Positions 24,801 through 34,700 of a stretch of DNA of 64,000 bases are shown in pieces (the stretch's first letter is position 1; each line of letters opens with the position of its first letter). The stretch is from Nissolia schottii. Lineage: Eukaryota > Streptophyta > Magnoliopsida > Fabales > Fabaceae. The notes beneath the pieces were generated by a model that worked only from the letters and a program-made list of their open reading frames with translations, did not search any database and was not told the DNA's origin. Location: contig QANU01055854.1 in assembly GCA_003254905.1 (NCBI GenBank), forward strand, positions 1 through 64,000, read 5' to 3'. The position numbers and the translations under genes are program-made.

Positions 24801-26403
24801 GAAACAGTGCAAGAGGCAGACAAAGCTCTGGTCAGCATCAGAAACGGGCCAAAAGTCGTCCGGTGCAGTTGGAGTTGTGGCTTCTGGGTCTTCGGGTCAT
24901 GCCACCAGAAAAGTTTATTTTTTATTTATCTTGCCTACATATTCAGCATCTTAGTAACGATCTAATTAAACACTTTTTGATTAAAAGACTTAATGAGATG
25001 ACATAAAAGATCAGAATGGGGTTGATAAGAAGTCTTCCTACAGCAACCAAAACCAACAAAATGAAACATACATCTGTTCAACGAATCTCTCAAATCTCCT
25101 CTGTAAATTCTCAATGGAAAATCACCTTGAATAAACCCTAATGTTGCTGATAGCCATATTGAAGCCAAAAGACAACTCTCCCATAAAATGACATGAAGGA
25201 AGCAGTTCTGATTGCATACTCTTGCACTGCACACATCACAACCATGCACCTATAGAACTATGCTGAGGAATTGTACTGTCTTTATTTTCTCAATTTTTTC
25301 AAGTTAGCTATTGATATCAACTCATTGATTTCAGACCTGAATTCTTGGATTGCACTGCAAGAACTGGTTTAGACATGCTTTCAAAGCATTACTACCAAGC
25401 AGTTGGTGTTTGGGTTGTTTTTTTTGTGCCCGGAAGTGACACTGACATTGAATTCTACAATGAATTTATGCATTATCTGGGGGAAAAGCAGCGGGCTGCA
25501 GTTGCCAAGTTGGACGACAAGACCACATTATTTCTTGTACCTCCATCAGATTTCTCACAGAAAGTGTTGAAGGTACCTGGGGAATTGAGCATATCTGGTG
25601 TCATTCTTAGGCTGGAGAATCCTGGTTTAAATCATGGTCCTGTACATATTCAAAGAGAAACAAAATACGAAAAACTGTTGCCTTATAATGAGAACATAAT
25701 GTATTCAAATCCATCATTTCCATCAACACATATACCTCCTTCCCCGTCTATTCCGGAATTGGGTAATTCTGGAATCAGCAGTACATCTTTTGTGGGAAAT
25801 AATAAATTCGCGGCAGCTCCATCTGTTTCAGGGGTTAGCTTGTCAGAGCCGTCGAATGCTCAGAACCCTGCATCAGGACCAAACTGGTCTTCTCACAATC
25901 TGCAGAACTTAATATCTAGTAGAACTTTACCACTGCAACTACCAAGTGGTGCTGTTGATCCTTTATCTGTGCCTGTGGGAACCCTGCAACCCGAACAGCT
26001 TGCACAACTAGCTGCATCTCTTCTGGAACAGCACAGGCAATCAGGAAGCTCTCCGAGTGTGTCTGCGTTGAATGATCCAAGACAGACTAACAGAGATAAC
26101 GGGTCCGAAAGCTCATCCAGACCATCCCAGAAATATGGTGTAGAAAACCTGGTGAATTCGGAACGCTCAGTGTCTCAGTCTGGTCAAGTTCTACCGTTGC
26201 AGAAGCAACAACAGATGTCAAATGTGCCTCAAGCGTCACAGGTGATTCAAAGCGAACCACAAAGAGGGGCTAATGGAAATCAGCAACTGTCATATAATAA
26301 CATGCAGGAAGATTCTGAAGCAGATCCACAGAAACGTCTACAAGCAACATTACAGCTGGCTGCTGTTCTTCTTCAGCAAATCCAGCAAGGAAAAGGAAGT
26401 TAA
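9858..26403 (+). CDS. RRM/SPOC (Spen-family) RNA-binding protein, flowering-time FPA-like, 876 aa, 4 coding exons
   Basis: Exons 9858-9860, 10181-10513, 22710-23935 and 25335-26403 join in phase with GT-AG introns to give 876 residues. RRM1 is at about 40-112 (RNP2 LWVGNI at 41-46, RNP1 near 75-82), RRM2 at about 170-245 (LWIGFP, then RSYAFVRF), and the SPOC domain at about 492-615 (WKWEGTIAKGG, VCRARCFPVGK, AKLDD, LFLVPPSDF). The tail is Gln/Ser-rich. Two RRMs plus SPOC suggest the shorter Arabidopsis At4g12640-type relative rather than three-RRM FPA itself; this placement is from memory. Family members are nuclear and act in RNA 3'-end choice and transcription control. Oddities: the first coding exon is only the ATG, and intron 2 is 12.2 kb and full of transposon remains. 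A TATA-like ctaaataaatag is near 9702-9713. Confidence 0.9.
12883..13040. mobile_element. Foldback MITE (158 bp) in FPA-like intron 2
   Basis: The arms at 12883-12906 and 13017-13040 are inverted copies with one mismatch in 24 (CTC T(T/A)AAGTGAGAGATTC pattern). The interior is short and AT-rich with further CTCACTTTA copies. No target-site duplication could be fixed. Family not assigned. Confidence 0.75.
13620..14475. mobile_element. Long-TIR element with GC-rich interior in FPA-like intron 2
   Basis: The left end has GTGCACCACACC ... TATTGATACTCCAATCA. The right end, read on the other strand, has GTGCACCACATG ... TATTGATACTCCAATCA. Between them 13700-14300 is GC-richer and holds an uninterrupted 197-codon frame (13702-14295, +) that is Ser/His/Pro/Thr-rich with no known domain. 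The arrangement fits a non-autonomous Mutator-like element that picked up host DNA. The exact ends and duplication were not resolved. Confidence 0.6.
14756..14773. repeat. AT microsatellite ending in an unresolved base
   Basis: Alternating AT units end at an N at 14773, the only ambiguous base noticed. It probably marks slippage or assembly uncertainty in the repeat. Confidence 0.9.
16319..17230 (-). mobile_element. Possible small LTR-type element fossil
   Basis: Two direct copies of about 105 bases start at about 16319 and 17119. Both begin TGTT(G/T)AATTTGTAGA and share GTGCTTGAGTGATATTGCAC and CAGCATATTGATAT. Next to the right copy, on the minus strand, lies GGTATCAAAGC, close to the tRNA-Met primer site used by Copia elements. 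The interior is short and has no recognised protein. It is consistent with a broken, non-autonomous LTR element; edges are approximate. Confidence 0.45.
17376..17658. mobile_element. Tourist-like (PIF/Harbinger) MITE, 283 bp
   Basis: Terminal inverted repeats GGTAGTATTTGGTAAGTGTC (left) and GGAAGTGTTTGGTAAGTGTC (right, other strand), 18 of 20 matching. It is flanked by the trinucleotide TTA on both sides (17373-17375 and 17659-17661), the preferred target of PIF/Harbinger elements. No ORF. Confidence 0.8.
18363..18384. repeat. Poly-T tract (22 T)
   Basis: Homopolymer run inside FPA-like intron 2. It could be the reversed poly-A tail of a minus-strand retroposon, but no body was recognised. 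Confidence 0.85.
19840..22379 (+). mobile_element. Truncated L1-type LINE, 3' part, with internal tandem duplication
   Basis: Reading frames on the + strand match the C-terminal half of plant L1 ORF2: WEACCK and VIQSKYG (after the RT core), IWKSKSP...FLHC of the zf-RVT domain near 21250-21440, and IWCIWLERN then WDRITLLASL near 22085-22185. It ends in an A-rich tail at about 22355-22379. A unit of about 415 bases (19840-20255) is repeated from 20256 to about 21022; the second copy carries an insert. A further unrelated block (about 21478-21840, beginning TGTTAGAACGGG) separates the zf-RVT part from the 3' end. The RT core and ORF1 are missing and the frame is decayed. It lies in sense orientation in the intron. 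Confidence 0.82.
20472..20817. mobile_element. LTR-like insert (346 bp) inside the LINE duplicate
   Basis: Flanked by the 5-bp direct repeat GCATC (20467-20471 and 20818-20822). The undisturbed first copy of the LINE duplication has a single GCATC at the matching place, so this is a real insertion boundary. The minus strand begins TGTTAGGATCAG, as many LTRs do. There is no coding content. Best read as a solo LTR or short non-autonomous LTR element; it is younger than the tandem duplication. Confidence 0.75.
23936..25334 (+). other. Intron 3 of the FPA-like gene
   Basis: The donor is GTAAGT and the acceptor TTTCAG. It holds a 31-base tandem repeat (separate entry). Around 24215-24260 the minus strand resembles the end of a Copia pol region followed by a purine-rich tract (TTGAGAGGGAATG), too short for a firm call. 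Open frames on the minus strand at 24300-25250 contain no domain I recognise. Confidence 0.5.
24383..24506. repeat. Four imperfect copies of a 31-base tandem repeat
   Basis: ATGGGGCC(A/T)(G/A)A starts at 24383, 24414, 24445 and 24476, exactly 31 bases apart. The first parts are well conserved and the second halves diverge. It lies in an intron, and 31 is not a multiple of three, so it is not a protein repeat. Confidence 0.85.
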
Positions 26404-26968
26404 GCAGTTTAATGTGTCAGCTTAGCTTGACGAGGATCAACTGGTCAATCGGATGGATAGAATTTCAATTTATGCAGTGGTTTTTAGGCAATGTTATTCT
26501 AGTATATATACTGCAGTTCTCTGTTTTTAGTTACAATCGCCTTTTTCTGGCAGTACTCTTCCTTTCTGATAATTTAGAGCGAAATCTGGCTTCATCAATT
26601 TGCATGGGAAAGTTCATAAAAAGGTTAATGTAAGATGATGAATAGGAGGAAAACTAGTCAACGGCAAGTAACTAACCACGCCGACGTAGTCAACCATTCA
26701 CCAGGTGTCATTAAGGAAATTTCTCTTTAGGTCCAACATTTTTAGTTTAGTTTGATTGTCATGTTTTTTTTAATTTCCTTTTAAATAGATTGTCTTCATT
26801 TCTAAGTAACAAGAATTCAGGTATTACCAAATAATAAAATAAAATGAATTCAGGTTATTTTCACGCTAATATGTTTTTTTAAATCATTTTCAATTGAAAT
26901 AAGTGCCTAGACACTTTGGTAGCTCTATGCGGTCAATGTCTAAGGGTCGTGATTTTGCCACGTTTAAA

Positions 26969-27108
26969 GGTCTGTTTAGATTGATTTTTTTTTAAATTAT
27001 AAAAAAAAGTATTTTTATAATTTTAATGATGTTCATATACATCTTAAAAGTATTTTTTAACTCTATTAAAAGAAGTACTTTTATTATAAGCTAATTCAAA
27101 CAAGTCAC
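26969..27108. mobile_element. MITE-like inverted-repeat element
   Basis: Left end GTCTGTTTAGATTGATTT. Right end on the opposite strand GACTTGTTTGAATTAGCTT. The interior is AT-rich with mirrored AAGTA(C/T)TTTTA arms. The inverted repeats are imperfect and the duplication is unclear. Confidence 0.4.
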
Positions 27109-27133
27109 AATTTGGACTCTCCATTTGACATGT

Positions 27134-27559
27134 AAGAGCATCTCTAATGAGTGTCTCTTTTATAGTCTTTATTTTTACTTGACTCTTGCCAATTGACGCT
27201 ACATCATCAATGACAGACAATGCAGCATAAAAAGTAAATATCTCAAAAATGTTCCTATCTTCAATAAAATGGATCAATTGTGACCCAATAATATAGTTCC
27301 TGACGTGTTTTTCTCTCCAACATAAATGAATTGGGTTAAAATTAAAATCACAAGAGATACATGTCATGTACTCATTGATTCTAAACAAGATGGGATGAGT
27401 CCCTCCTTAAAAGACCAATGTTATTATTATTATTTTTATTTTATTTTTTACTTCATCAAAGTGAGACTCTCACAATCCCAACTCTAATGGTGTAAAAAAA
27501 ATAGCTATAGAATTGGTGGGACAAGAGACTATCTAAAGCAAGTCATTGGATATGCTCTT
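27134..27559. mobile_element. MITE with AAGAGCAT termini (426 bp)
   Basis: Termini AAGAGCATCTCTAATG and, inverted, AAGAGCATATCCAATG (14 of 16 matching), a terminus type common among plant MITEs. Adjacent bases do not show a clear target-site duplication, so the superfamily is left open. Confidence 0.6.
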
Positions 27560-29452
27560 GTTGACTTAATTTGAAAAACAATTATGAAGATGAACATTGT
27601 GTGAGCATTTTAATGTGTATATCAAGTGTTTTAGTTATGGCAGCAAAGGAACAAGCATGGATCCACAAGCAATAGTCACAATTGTACATAGCCCATGCAT
27701 ATAGTCCAGCCCCAAAGGAAATCAAAAGGTGCAAAGAGTTCAGCAAACAAAGCAAGCACTATGTCCAGAATTAGTGAAGCCCAAGGTCGTGTGGCCCAAA
27801 ACTTTGAATATGCAAGCAAGAAAGAAATTGAGCACACATTCAAACAAAGCCCAAACCATGCTGTGTGTTGCAACGTTCAAGAAAGAAAGAAAAGAAGAAA
27901 AGGACAGTGCACAACTCACATGAAAGGACAACTTTTTGCACAAAGGAAGGAATATGGTACAAGTGACAAAACATGGGCAAATGGGAGCGTGACAACGCAG
28001 CAAAACCTGCAACGATTAGATTCATAGAAGCTGCCAACGGTTTGCAAAAATTCCAAATTTTAAAGAAGAGAATGATGTGATCATTCAAGGTAGAAAAAGT
28101 GAGCCAAAAAGCCTACTCAAGAAAAGCAAGAACCTGCAATCCTACTCATCTTTTTGTCTTATCATTCGATTTGAATTGATATTTCTTACGTCAATATCTT
28201 TATATAATCGGTTTCTATATTGAATTGTAAAAAAATTTCATCTTTGTTATTTGAGGGTTTAAAAGTTAAAAAGGCTAGAGAGCTAAGTGTTTGAGAAAAG
28301 CCAATTTCGTTTGTTTTTGTGAGTGATTTTTTAGTTAAATCTGTTTAGGAATTTTTGAGAGAGCTCTGTTTGTGTTTGTGTTTGTATTTAGAAAGATTTA
28401 TGAAAGAAAGCTTGATAATAGTTGAAGAACTGGACGTAGATTCCTAATATTTGGGAATCGAACCAGTATAAACCTCTATGTGTTGATCTCTTCTTCCCTA
28501 TCTTCCTTTTTATCTAAATTATAAGCTTAGTCTCGTTTTATCAACAAATTTATCTCCCTGGCCTCAAGGAGATTATTTCTTAGAGTTTCAGGAGATTTCT
28601 TTTCTGATCAAAACAAAATTAGTTTCTAAAAGAAATTGTTGCTTAGATTCAAACCCCTTTCTCTAAACCATATAAAATCATCAGCTCTAAAACCAACTTT
28701 TTCCACACGAGATAATGCTTATTTAAGTCATTTTGGTCCTTGAAATTTAGCATTTAACATTTTAATCTCTAAAATTTTAAGTTGTAAGTCTTTCTATTCA
28801 TTATCATTCACATTTTTGTCACTTTATTACGTTAATGAGACTGTATTAATAATTAAGGTTGCAACAATATATAGGACTGCAAACAAGCCGTGAGCATATG
28901 CTATTTTATTCAGTTATAAATGAAGGCTTTAGTAATAATTAAGATTTTCAATTTCAATTACGGCCACAACCAAATTATCAGTCCCGTGCCACCACAACTT
29001 TCCAAGTTCGTGTGTGTTGAGGGATCGATGGTAGGCAAGTTGCTATGTGTGATTCGAACCGGTCACTTATTACAGCTTGACTCTGCTTCAAATAAACTCA
29101 CAAGGGATTTGGATAGGAACTCCAACCAATTATTTCAGCTTTTTGAACTTCATGTAAACCAAATCATTCATCATGAAAACTGACCTATATATGATATTTT
29201 AAATCTTGTAACGTCGTCAAACCTATAACATCTTTATCATGGTGGAAACTGAGTGAATTTGAATCAAAGCCATGTGCTCGGATAAGTTAAAACCAAGCAG
29301 CAGCAATTCGCATTAGCAAACTTAGCAAAAGATGCTATAAGCTAAAAAATGAAAAATGATGTAATTATTACTGCGCGGATGACAAATGTGATTTGAATGA
29401 ATACACAATAAATGAATAAAATAAAGACAAACGTCAATATATAACAAATATT

Positions 29453-30483
29453 TTAAAAATCTCCGTAGGACTTTGGTAGGATGACATGGCTAATGGGTTC
29501 TCTCTTAAACTTCCATCTCTTAAACTGTTTCGAGGCAGCTTTCAGTGCCTTGGCCCATCCCTAGAAGTAGAACAAATAGTAAGTACACGTTCATTACCAT
29601 TATATAGTTAACATATAGCCTGAAATGATTAACCTAACATTCTCAACAATCATAGAGTATACGGAAATAAATTTCAAAGAAAATCTACTGAATTTTATTG
29701 AAAAAAGAAACGGAACAAAGATTAAAGGTACCAGAGATCTAGATAGAATAAGAAGAAAATTATGGAAGTTAATCTCAAATAAGTTTTACTTTATAAAAAA
29801 AAAATTTCACAAATTTTAGTCTAGTAAAAATATACTTTTGCTGAATAACCACGTATTCAGATTTCTAGAGCTAATCTCAACTTTCATGAATCAGAACAAA
29901 AAGTAAAAATAGAATCCAAAAACATGTAACAAAAGCAAGAGAAAAAAAAGAATACCTTCATGATCATAGGGTTGCACGCACCCTTAATCCTTGGATCCGT
30001 TGGGGACAAATCAGAAGGCATCTTCTTGATCTTCTTGTTCTTGTTCTGTTTCTTGATGAAATCAAGGTTGAGATTGAAGGCGGCGGTAGTGAACTTGCTC
30101 CTTGCAAGGTTAGAGCCCATCTTCTTCATCTTCTTCTTCTTGTTCTTGACACTGCTCATTCTTCCTCCAAGAAACTCCGAACCCATGTCGAACGAAAGAT
30201 TCTTCATCGGAGTTGTGAGGTCCAATTTCAAATCAATGGGACTGTAGGGTCTGGGAACCAAAGGGGACCAGATTGTGCTCTGAGAGTAGTCGAAGTCATA
30301 GGAAGAGTTATCTGGGAACTTACACAGAAGTTCAAGTGACATGTATGGCTCCAAATACTCAACCACTTTGGTAGTTTTCAGCACAAGTGGCGCTTCTGCT
30401 TCTTCTGCTTCTTCTACCTCTGTTTGCTCTTGTTCTTCTTCTCTATGTATAACGGCCATGTATGGTTCCTTTCCAGATTCCAT
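29453..30483 (-). CDS. Unrecognised basic plant protein, 211 aa, two exons
   Basis: Exon 1 is 30483-29956 and exon 2 is 29560-29453. They join in phase 0 at AAG|GTATTC ... TTCTAG|GGATGG. The start is the ATG at 30481-30483; an upstream GTG in frame is not a start. The product begins MESGKEPYMAVIHREEEQEQ, has an acidic stretch (about 14-32), a Pro/Ser-rich middle, a Lys-rich cluster (NKKKKMKKMGS, near 112-122) and a second one (KNKKIKKM, near 150) that may be nuclear signals. The C-terminus from exon 2 is basic and amphipathic (GWAKALKAASKQFKRWKFKR) and ends in SYGDF. I do not recognise the family and assign no function. No signal peptide or membrane segment is seen in the spliced product; reading through the intron would add an artificial hydrophobic tail. 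A MULE-like element lies 220 bases upstream of the start. Confidence 0.75.
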
Positions 30484-30702
30484 TGGCACTCACTCACGCA
30501 CGCACGCACAGTAGGTGTTTGCTTTTTTGTCTCTCTGTTTCTCTCTCCAACTCCCCAAAGTTAATTTGTGTTGTTCGGGTGGGTTGGTTCGGTCTGCTTT
30601 GTAATGAAAAAGGAAAAGGATGAGAGAAAAAAACAGGGAGAGAAAGTAGCCGTTGTATTGTCTCTTATGTTCTCCGCATCGGTAAAAATAAATAATATAA
30701 TA

Positions 30703-31203
30703 CAGGAATAAATATGTTTCTAATTCTTAGAAAATTTAAAATTTTATGTTTTGTTTCTTGTAAGTTCTTCTGTTAAAAATTGTCTCATAAATTTTTTTTT
30801 TTTTTTATAACGTTTTAATCTCTGTTGTCATATGAAGCCGTTACCTGACATAATAGTTAACTTGGTCATGTGGCAAGTAGCAAGATTAACCTAATCATTT
30901 TCCTTTGCTTACTTCCGTGTTGCTCTTAGCATACGCTTATCACCTTCTTCTTCTCCGTTACAACTTCATGAGCTGCCGATCCCGCCATTGCTATCGAAGC
31001 AACCTCACCTTCGTCACCCTTCTCTCTCACCTTTGTGACATGACCAAGTTAATTGTCATATTAGCAGTTAACGAGTTAACATGACGGTAGAGACTAAAAC
31101 CTTACAAACAAAATTTATGAGGGACAATTTTTAGCACAAATATTTACAAAGAGTAAAACATAAAATTTGAAATTTACGAGGAACTAAACATATATTTAAC
31201 CCT
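30703..31203. mobile_element. MULE-like long-TIR element (501 bp) with GC-rich core
   Basis: Arms of roughly 170-200 bases are inverted copies; matching blocks include TAAATATGTTT, AAATTTTATGTTTT, TAAAAATTGTC and TTAACTTGGTCATGTGG. It is flanked by the direct repeat ATAATATAATA (30692-30702 and 31204-31214), close to the 9-11 bases of Mutator-type insertions, though AT-rich. The core at about 30930-31050 is GC-richer and unlike the arms. It lies 220 bases upstream of the unrecognised gene's start. Confidence 0.7.
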
Positions 31204-31259
31204 ATAATATAATAGTTAAAAGTAAAATATGAGAAATGATATTTTCACTTCCAAAATAC

Positions 31260-31603
31260 TAGGGCTGTCAAAATGGGCCCGGTCCGTTTACCAGGTTAAA
31301 TGGACGGATTTTACATGCAAAAAATAGGCCCGCAAAAATTTGAAAAAAATTGGACCGGCTCGTTTAAGCCGACCCTTTTAAGCCTGCCTGTTTGGCCCGC
31401 GGACCGGCCCGTGAACCTGTGAATTTTTTTTTTAATATTTTTTTTGATTTTTTTAAATTTTTTTGAATTTTTGAATTTTTTTAAAAAATAAACAGGCTAG
31501 CGGGCGGCCCGTTTAGGCCGGCGGACCGACCATAAACGAGCCGGACCCTAAAAATATGCATATTTTTGGCCCGACCCGTTGCCTGCCCGTTTTGACAGCC
31601 ATA
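31260..31603. mobile_element. hAT-like MITE, family 1 copy B (344 bp)
   Basis: Starts TAGGGCTGTCAAAA and ends with the inverted TTTTGACAGCCATA. It is flanked by the perfect 8-bp repeat CAAAATAC (31252-31259 and 31604-31611). Its layout matches copy A at 6295-6600, including GGACCGGC and TATAAACGAGC-type blocks. No ORF. Confidence 0.9.
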
Positions 31604-31890
31604 CAAAATACATAAACACCTTAATAGGACGTGTGGTTCGTGAAATCCACTAGCATTCCCTAGAATTTAAGCTTAGGAATGACAGATTCATGCTTTTAGT
31701 TCGCGGAATGAAAAAACATTCTTGGGAAAGTTGTATTCCCAAAAATTAAAATATACTCACTTTTCCACATTTTCAATCCCACCCTCCACCATGACATTCT
31801 AACATTTCCACGGGAAATGAATGTTTCTACAATTGTAAATAGATGAATTTACCCTTATTTAAAATTGAAAATCCAATTTTAAGCTTCTAT

Positions 31891-31946
<56 letters not shown>
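31891..31946. repeat. TAA trinucleotide microsatellite (about 18 units)
   Basis: An uninterrupted TAA run sits at the left edge of the recognisable Copia sequence, at the point where that element is cut off. Confidence 0.9.
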
Positions 31947-31947
<1 letters not shown>

Positions 31948-34700
31948 TATTTTGGGAGTTAAGAAAATATTATCAATCTTCTTTGTCTCTAAGTTGTACA
32001 ATTTGTATGCTTTTGAATTTGAACTGTAGCCAATGAAGATGCACTTTTTGCCTTTATCATCCAACTTTCTTAATTGGTCTGGTACATGGGTGTAAGCGAT
32101 ATACCAAAAAACTCTAAGATGGTAGATTAATGGTCTCTTTCCGCTTCAAGCTTCCTCTGGTGTCTTTTCATGAACACTTCTTGATGGACAACTGTTTAAG
32201 ATATAAACAGCAGTAGCAACTTTTGCCCAAAATCCTTTAGACATCTATTTGAATTTCAACATACATCTAACCATATCCATGATGGTCCTATTTTTCCTTT
32301 TTGCAACTCCATTCTACTTGGGAGTGTATCTGATAGTCATCTGATGTTGTATTCCATGCTGTTGGAAGAAGTCTACCCAAGCAAGATACTTTATTCCTCT
32401 GTCTGCTCTCAAGATCTTAATTTTGTAGCCACTTTGTTTCTCCACAAATGCCTTAAATGATTTGGAGGCATCACAAGCCTCTGATTTCTGCTTCAAGAAA
32501 TAAATTCATGTCTTTTTGCTAAAATCATCAATAAAAGTGATGAAATATATTCTACCACCAGGAGTTGGTATATTGACCATGCACAGATCTAAGTGCACAA
32601 TCTCCAATAGTTTCCTTGCTCTCCAGGAGTGCACAATTTCCAATAGTTTCCTTGCTCTCCAGGATTTTCCAACTAGAAATGATTCTCTATGCTTCTTTCT
32701 CAATTGGCAAGTCTCACAAACACAATTAGGAATTTTATCTATTGGCAATCCAGAAACAAGCTCTTTTCTAGACAGATAATTCAGTCCAAAAAAGTGAAAG
32801 TGTCCAAAATGTATATGCCATAGCCAGTTATTATCAGGAATGGCAAAACTCAAGCAAGAAAACTTATTATTTGTACCTTTGCAACAAGCCTCCAATTCTT
32901 GTATATCAGTGTGCAATATCCTTGATGAATTTGCATGTTGTAACCTTTCTCTAACAATTGTCTCATGCTCAATAAATTGTGATGTAGACCAGGAACATAA
33001 AATACTTTAGAAATAAAATTGTGAGATCCATCTTTCATCTTGATTTCTATCTTCTCTTTTCCCAAAATAGGAATGTTTGTATTGTTGCCAAACTTCTCTA
33101 ATGACTTATTGATTCATCCAGTGAAGAGCATAGCTCCTTTTTCCCACACATATGGTTACTATAACCAATATCTAAGTACCACGTAATCTCCGATACACAA
33201 ACTACTTGTCAAAAAATAAACTTTGTGAATTACAATTCTCACCAATATTTTGATACTGGTTCTCGACGACATTTGCTTGAGTATTGGAATTTTGGTTCAT
33301 CGGTTTAACTCTACAGTCTGCTTCTTTGTGTCCTTACTTTCCACAATTGTAGCCGTTAAAATTGGTTCTCTCTTGGTAGTAGTTGCCTCATCCTCTTCCT
33401 CGATTAGCAGGCTCAAAATTGTATCCACTTCTTCCTTGGCTTGGTGCTTTGAAATTGTTGCTTCTTACTTGATTATAATTGCCACGACCTCTTCCTCTAA
33501 AATTTTCTCTGCCTCTACCTCTATTGTTGTATACATGACCTCTTGTTTCTTCTTTATGGCTTGATTCTAATTTGTTGTTGAGATTCACTTGGCTCTTCAG
33601 AGCTTCTTCTGTTGACTTTTCTGTTTTCTCCAATATTTTGGTCACCTGGATTTCTATGCTTCCTTGCAACTCTGTTATCGTCATATTATCTGTATCGCAT
33701 GACTCAATTATTATGGACACCAAATGATCAAACTTCATCGGTAAGGTGCTGAGAATTTTCTCTACTACCTTCTTGTTTAGAATCTCCTCTCCATAGACTC
33801 TCATCTTATTGACAAGGTCAATAACACGAGAAAAATATTGTTCAATAGTTTTTGAATTAGACATTTCATGCTTTTCATATTCTTGACACAAGGACTATAG
33901 CTTGGGTTTCTAGGCCTTTTTAACTCCTTTATATGACATCTTCAAAATCGTCCATGCTTCTTTGGCTGTTTTGGCATTAGCTATTTTGCCAAACATTGAG
34001 TCATCTATTCCCTGGTGAATTTGTAACAGTACCAATTAGTCTCGTCTATGAGCAGTTGCATCATCTCCGTCTTGAAGTCCTAAATCAATAAAGCTCCAAA
34101 TATTGTGTGTCTTCAAGTGAGTGGACCTCGAAAGCTCCAAGTAATAATAATCTAGTTTCCCATCTAGTTTGGGACTGGACTAAATAATATTGTAATTGTT
34201 TGTCATGATAACTCTATGAAAATAAGTGTATGAGAACTCTCTTGTTCTTCACAGACTTTAACACAATTGGAGCTGGATTTAACTAGCTCTGATACCTATA
34301 TGATATCAAAACCCACACGATAATAACTCATTCAAGTATTTTTTACTCAAATTCACTAATACCTAAAAGGTACAACACTCACAGAATATAAAGGAAGATA
34401 ATTTCTCAACAAAAGACTTTTCATTCATAAACTCTTGTGCACCATAGCTAGGATGCATAGACACTTTTATACATACTCACTTGAACTCATGCTTCATGGC
34501 ACATAGCTATTCCTTTTGTATAGACATTCTACAACTTTATAGGATAACATATGTGTTGTGTACAAGTCATCAAAATAAACCTTATCACTTATAGTTGATA
34601 AACCTTATCAACTTATCTAAGCATGAGTTGTAAATATTATCTAGGTGCCACAACGTTTGACTCAATCTTTAACCAAAAATTGACCAAGTTTGAGTTAACA
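31947..34700 (-). mobile_element. Broken Ty1/Copia retrotransposon, 5' half only
   Basis: On the minus strand, right to left: an LTR (34301-34700), a tRNA-Met type primer site, a gag region with an Arg/Gly-rich zone (about 33380-33900), a pre-integrase region near 32700-33060, and integrase core sequence (about 32310-32620). Recognisable sequence stops at the TAA microsatellite, so most of reverse transcriptase, RNase H and the second LTR are absent. The element is clearly broken, with several breaks. With one LTR missing its age cannot be measured here. Confidence 0.88.
34301..34700 (-). mobile_element. LTR of the broken Copia element, with primer-binding site beside it
   Basis: Read on the minus strand the repeat runs from TGTTAACTCAAAC to TTTTGATATCA, about 400 bases with TG...CA ends. 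Just inside is GGTATCAGAGC (about 34287-34297), the usual Copia primer site complementary to initiator tRNA-Met. Confidence 0.78.

Larger units (their letters stand above)
26404..29452. other. Intergenic region between FPA-like and the unrecognised gene
   Basis: 26404-26700 is the likely 3' UTR of the FPA-like gene. Two MITE-like elements follow. About 27640-28700 looks like retroelement terminal sequence (it contains a GGACGTAG...GAACCAGTATAAA block seen in Copia LTRs), without a partner copy. 28700-29450 is AT-rich and shows no gene. Confidence 0.45.

Noticed and set aside
28900-29200. Possible tRNA-like or SINE sequence around GATTCGAACCGGTC
   Set aside because: A single B-box-like match without A box, cloverleaf arms or a defined tail.
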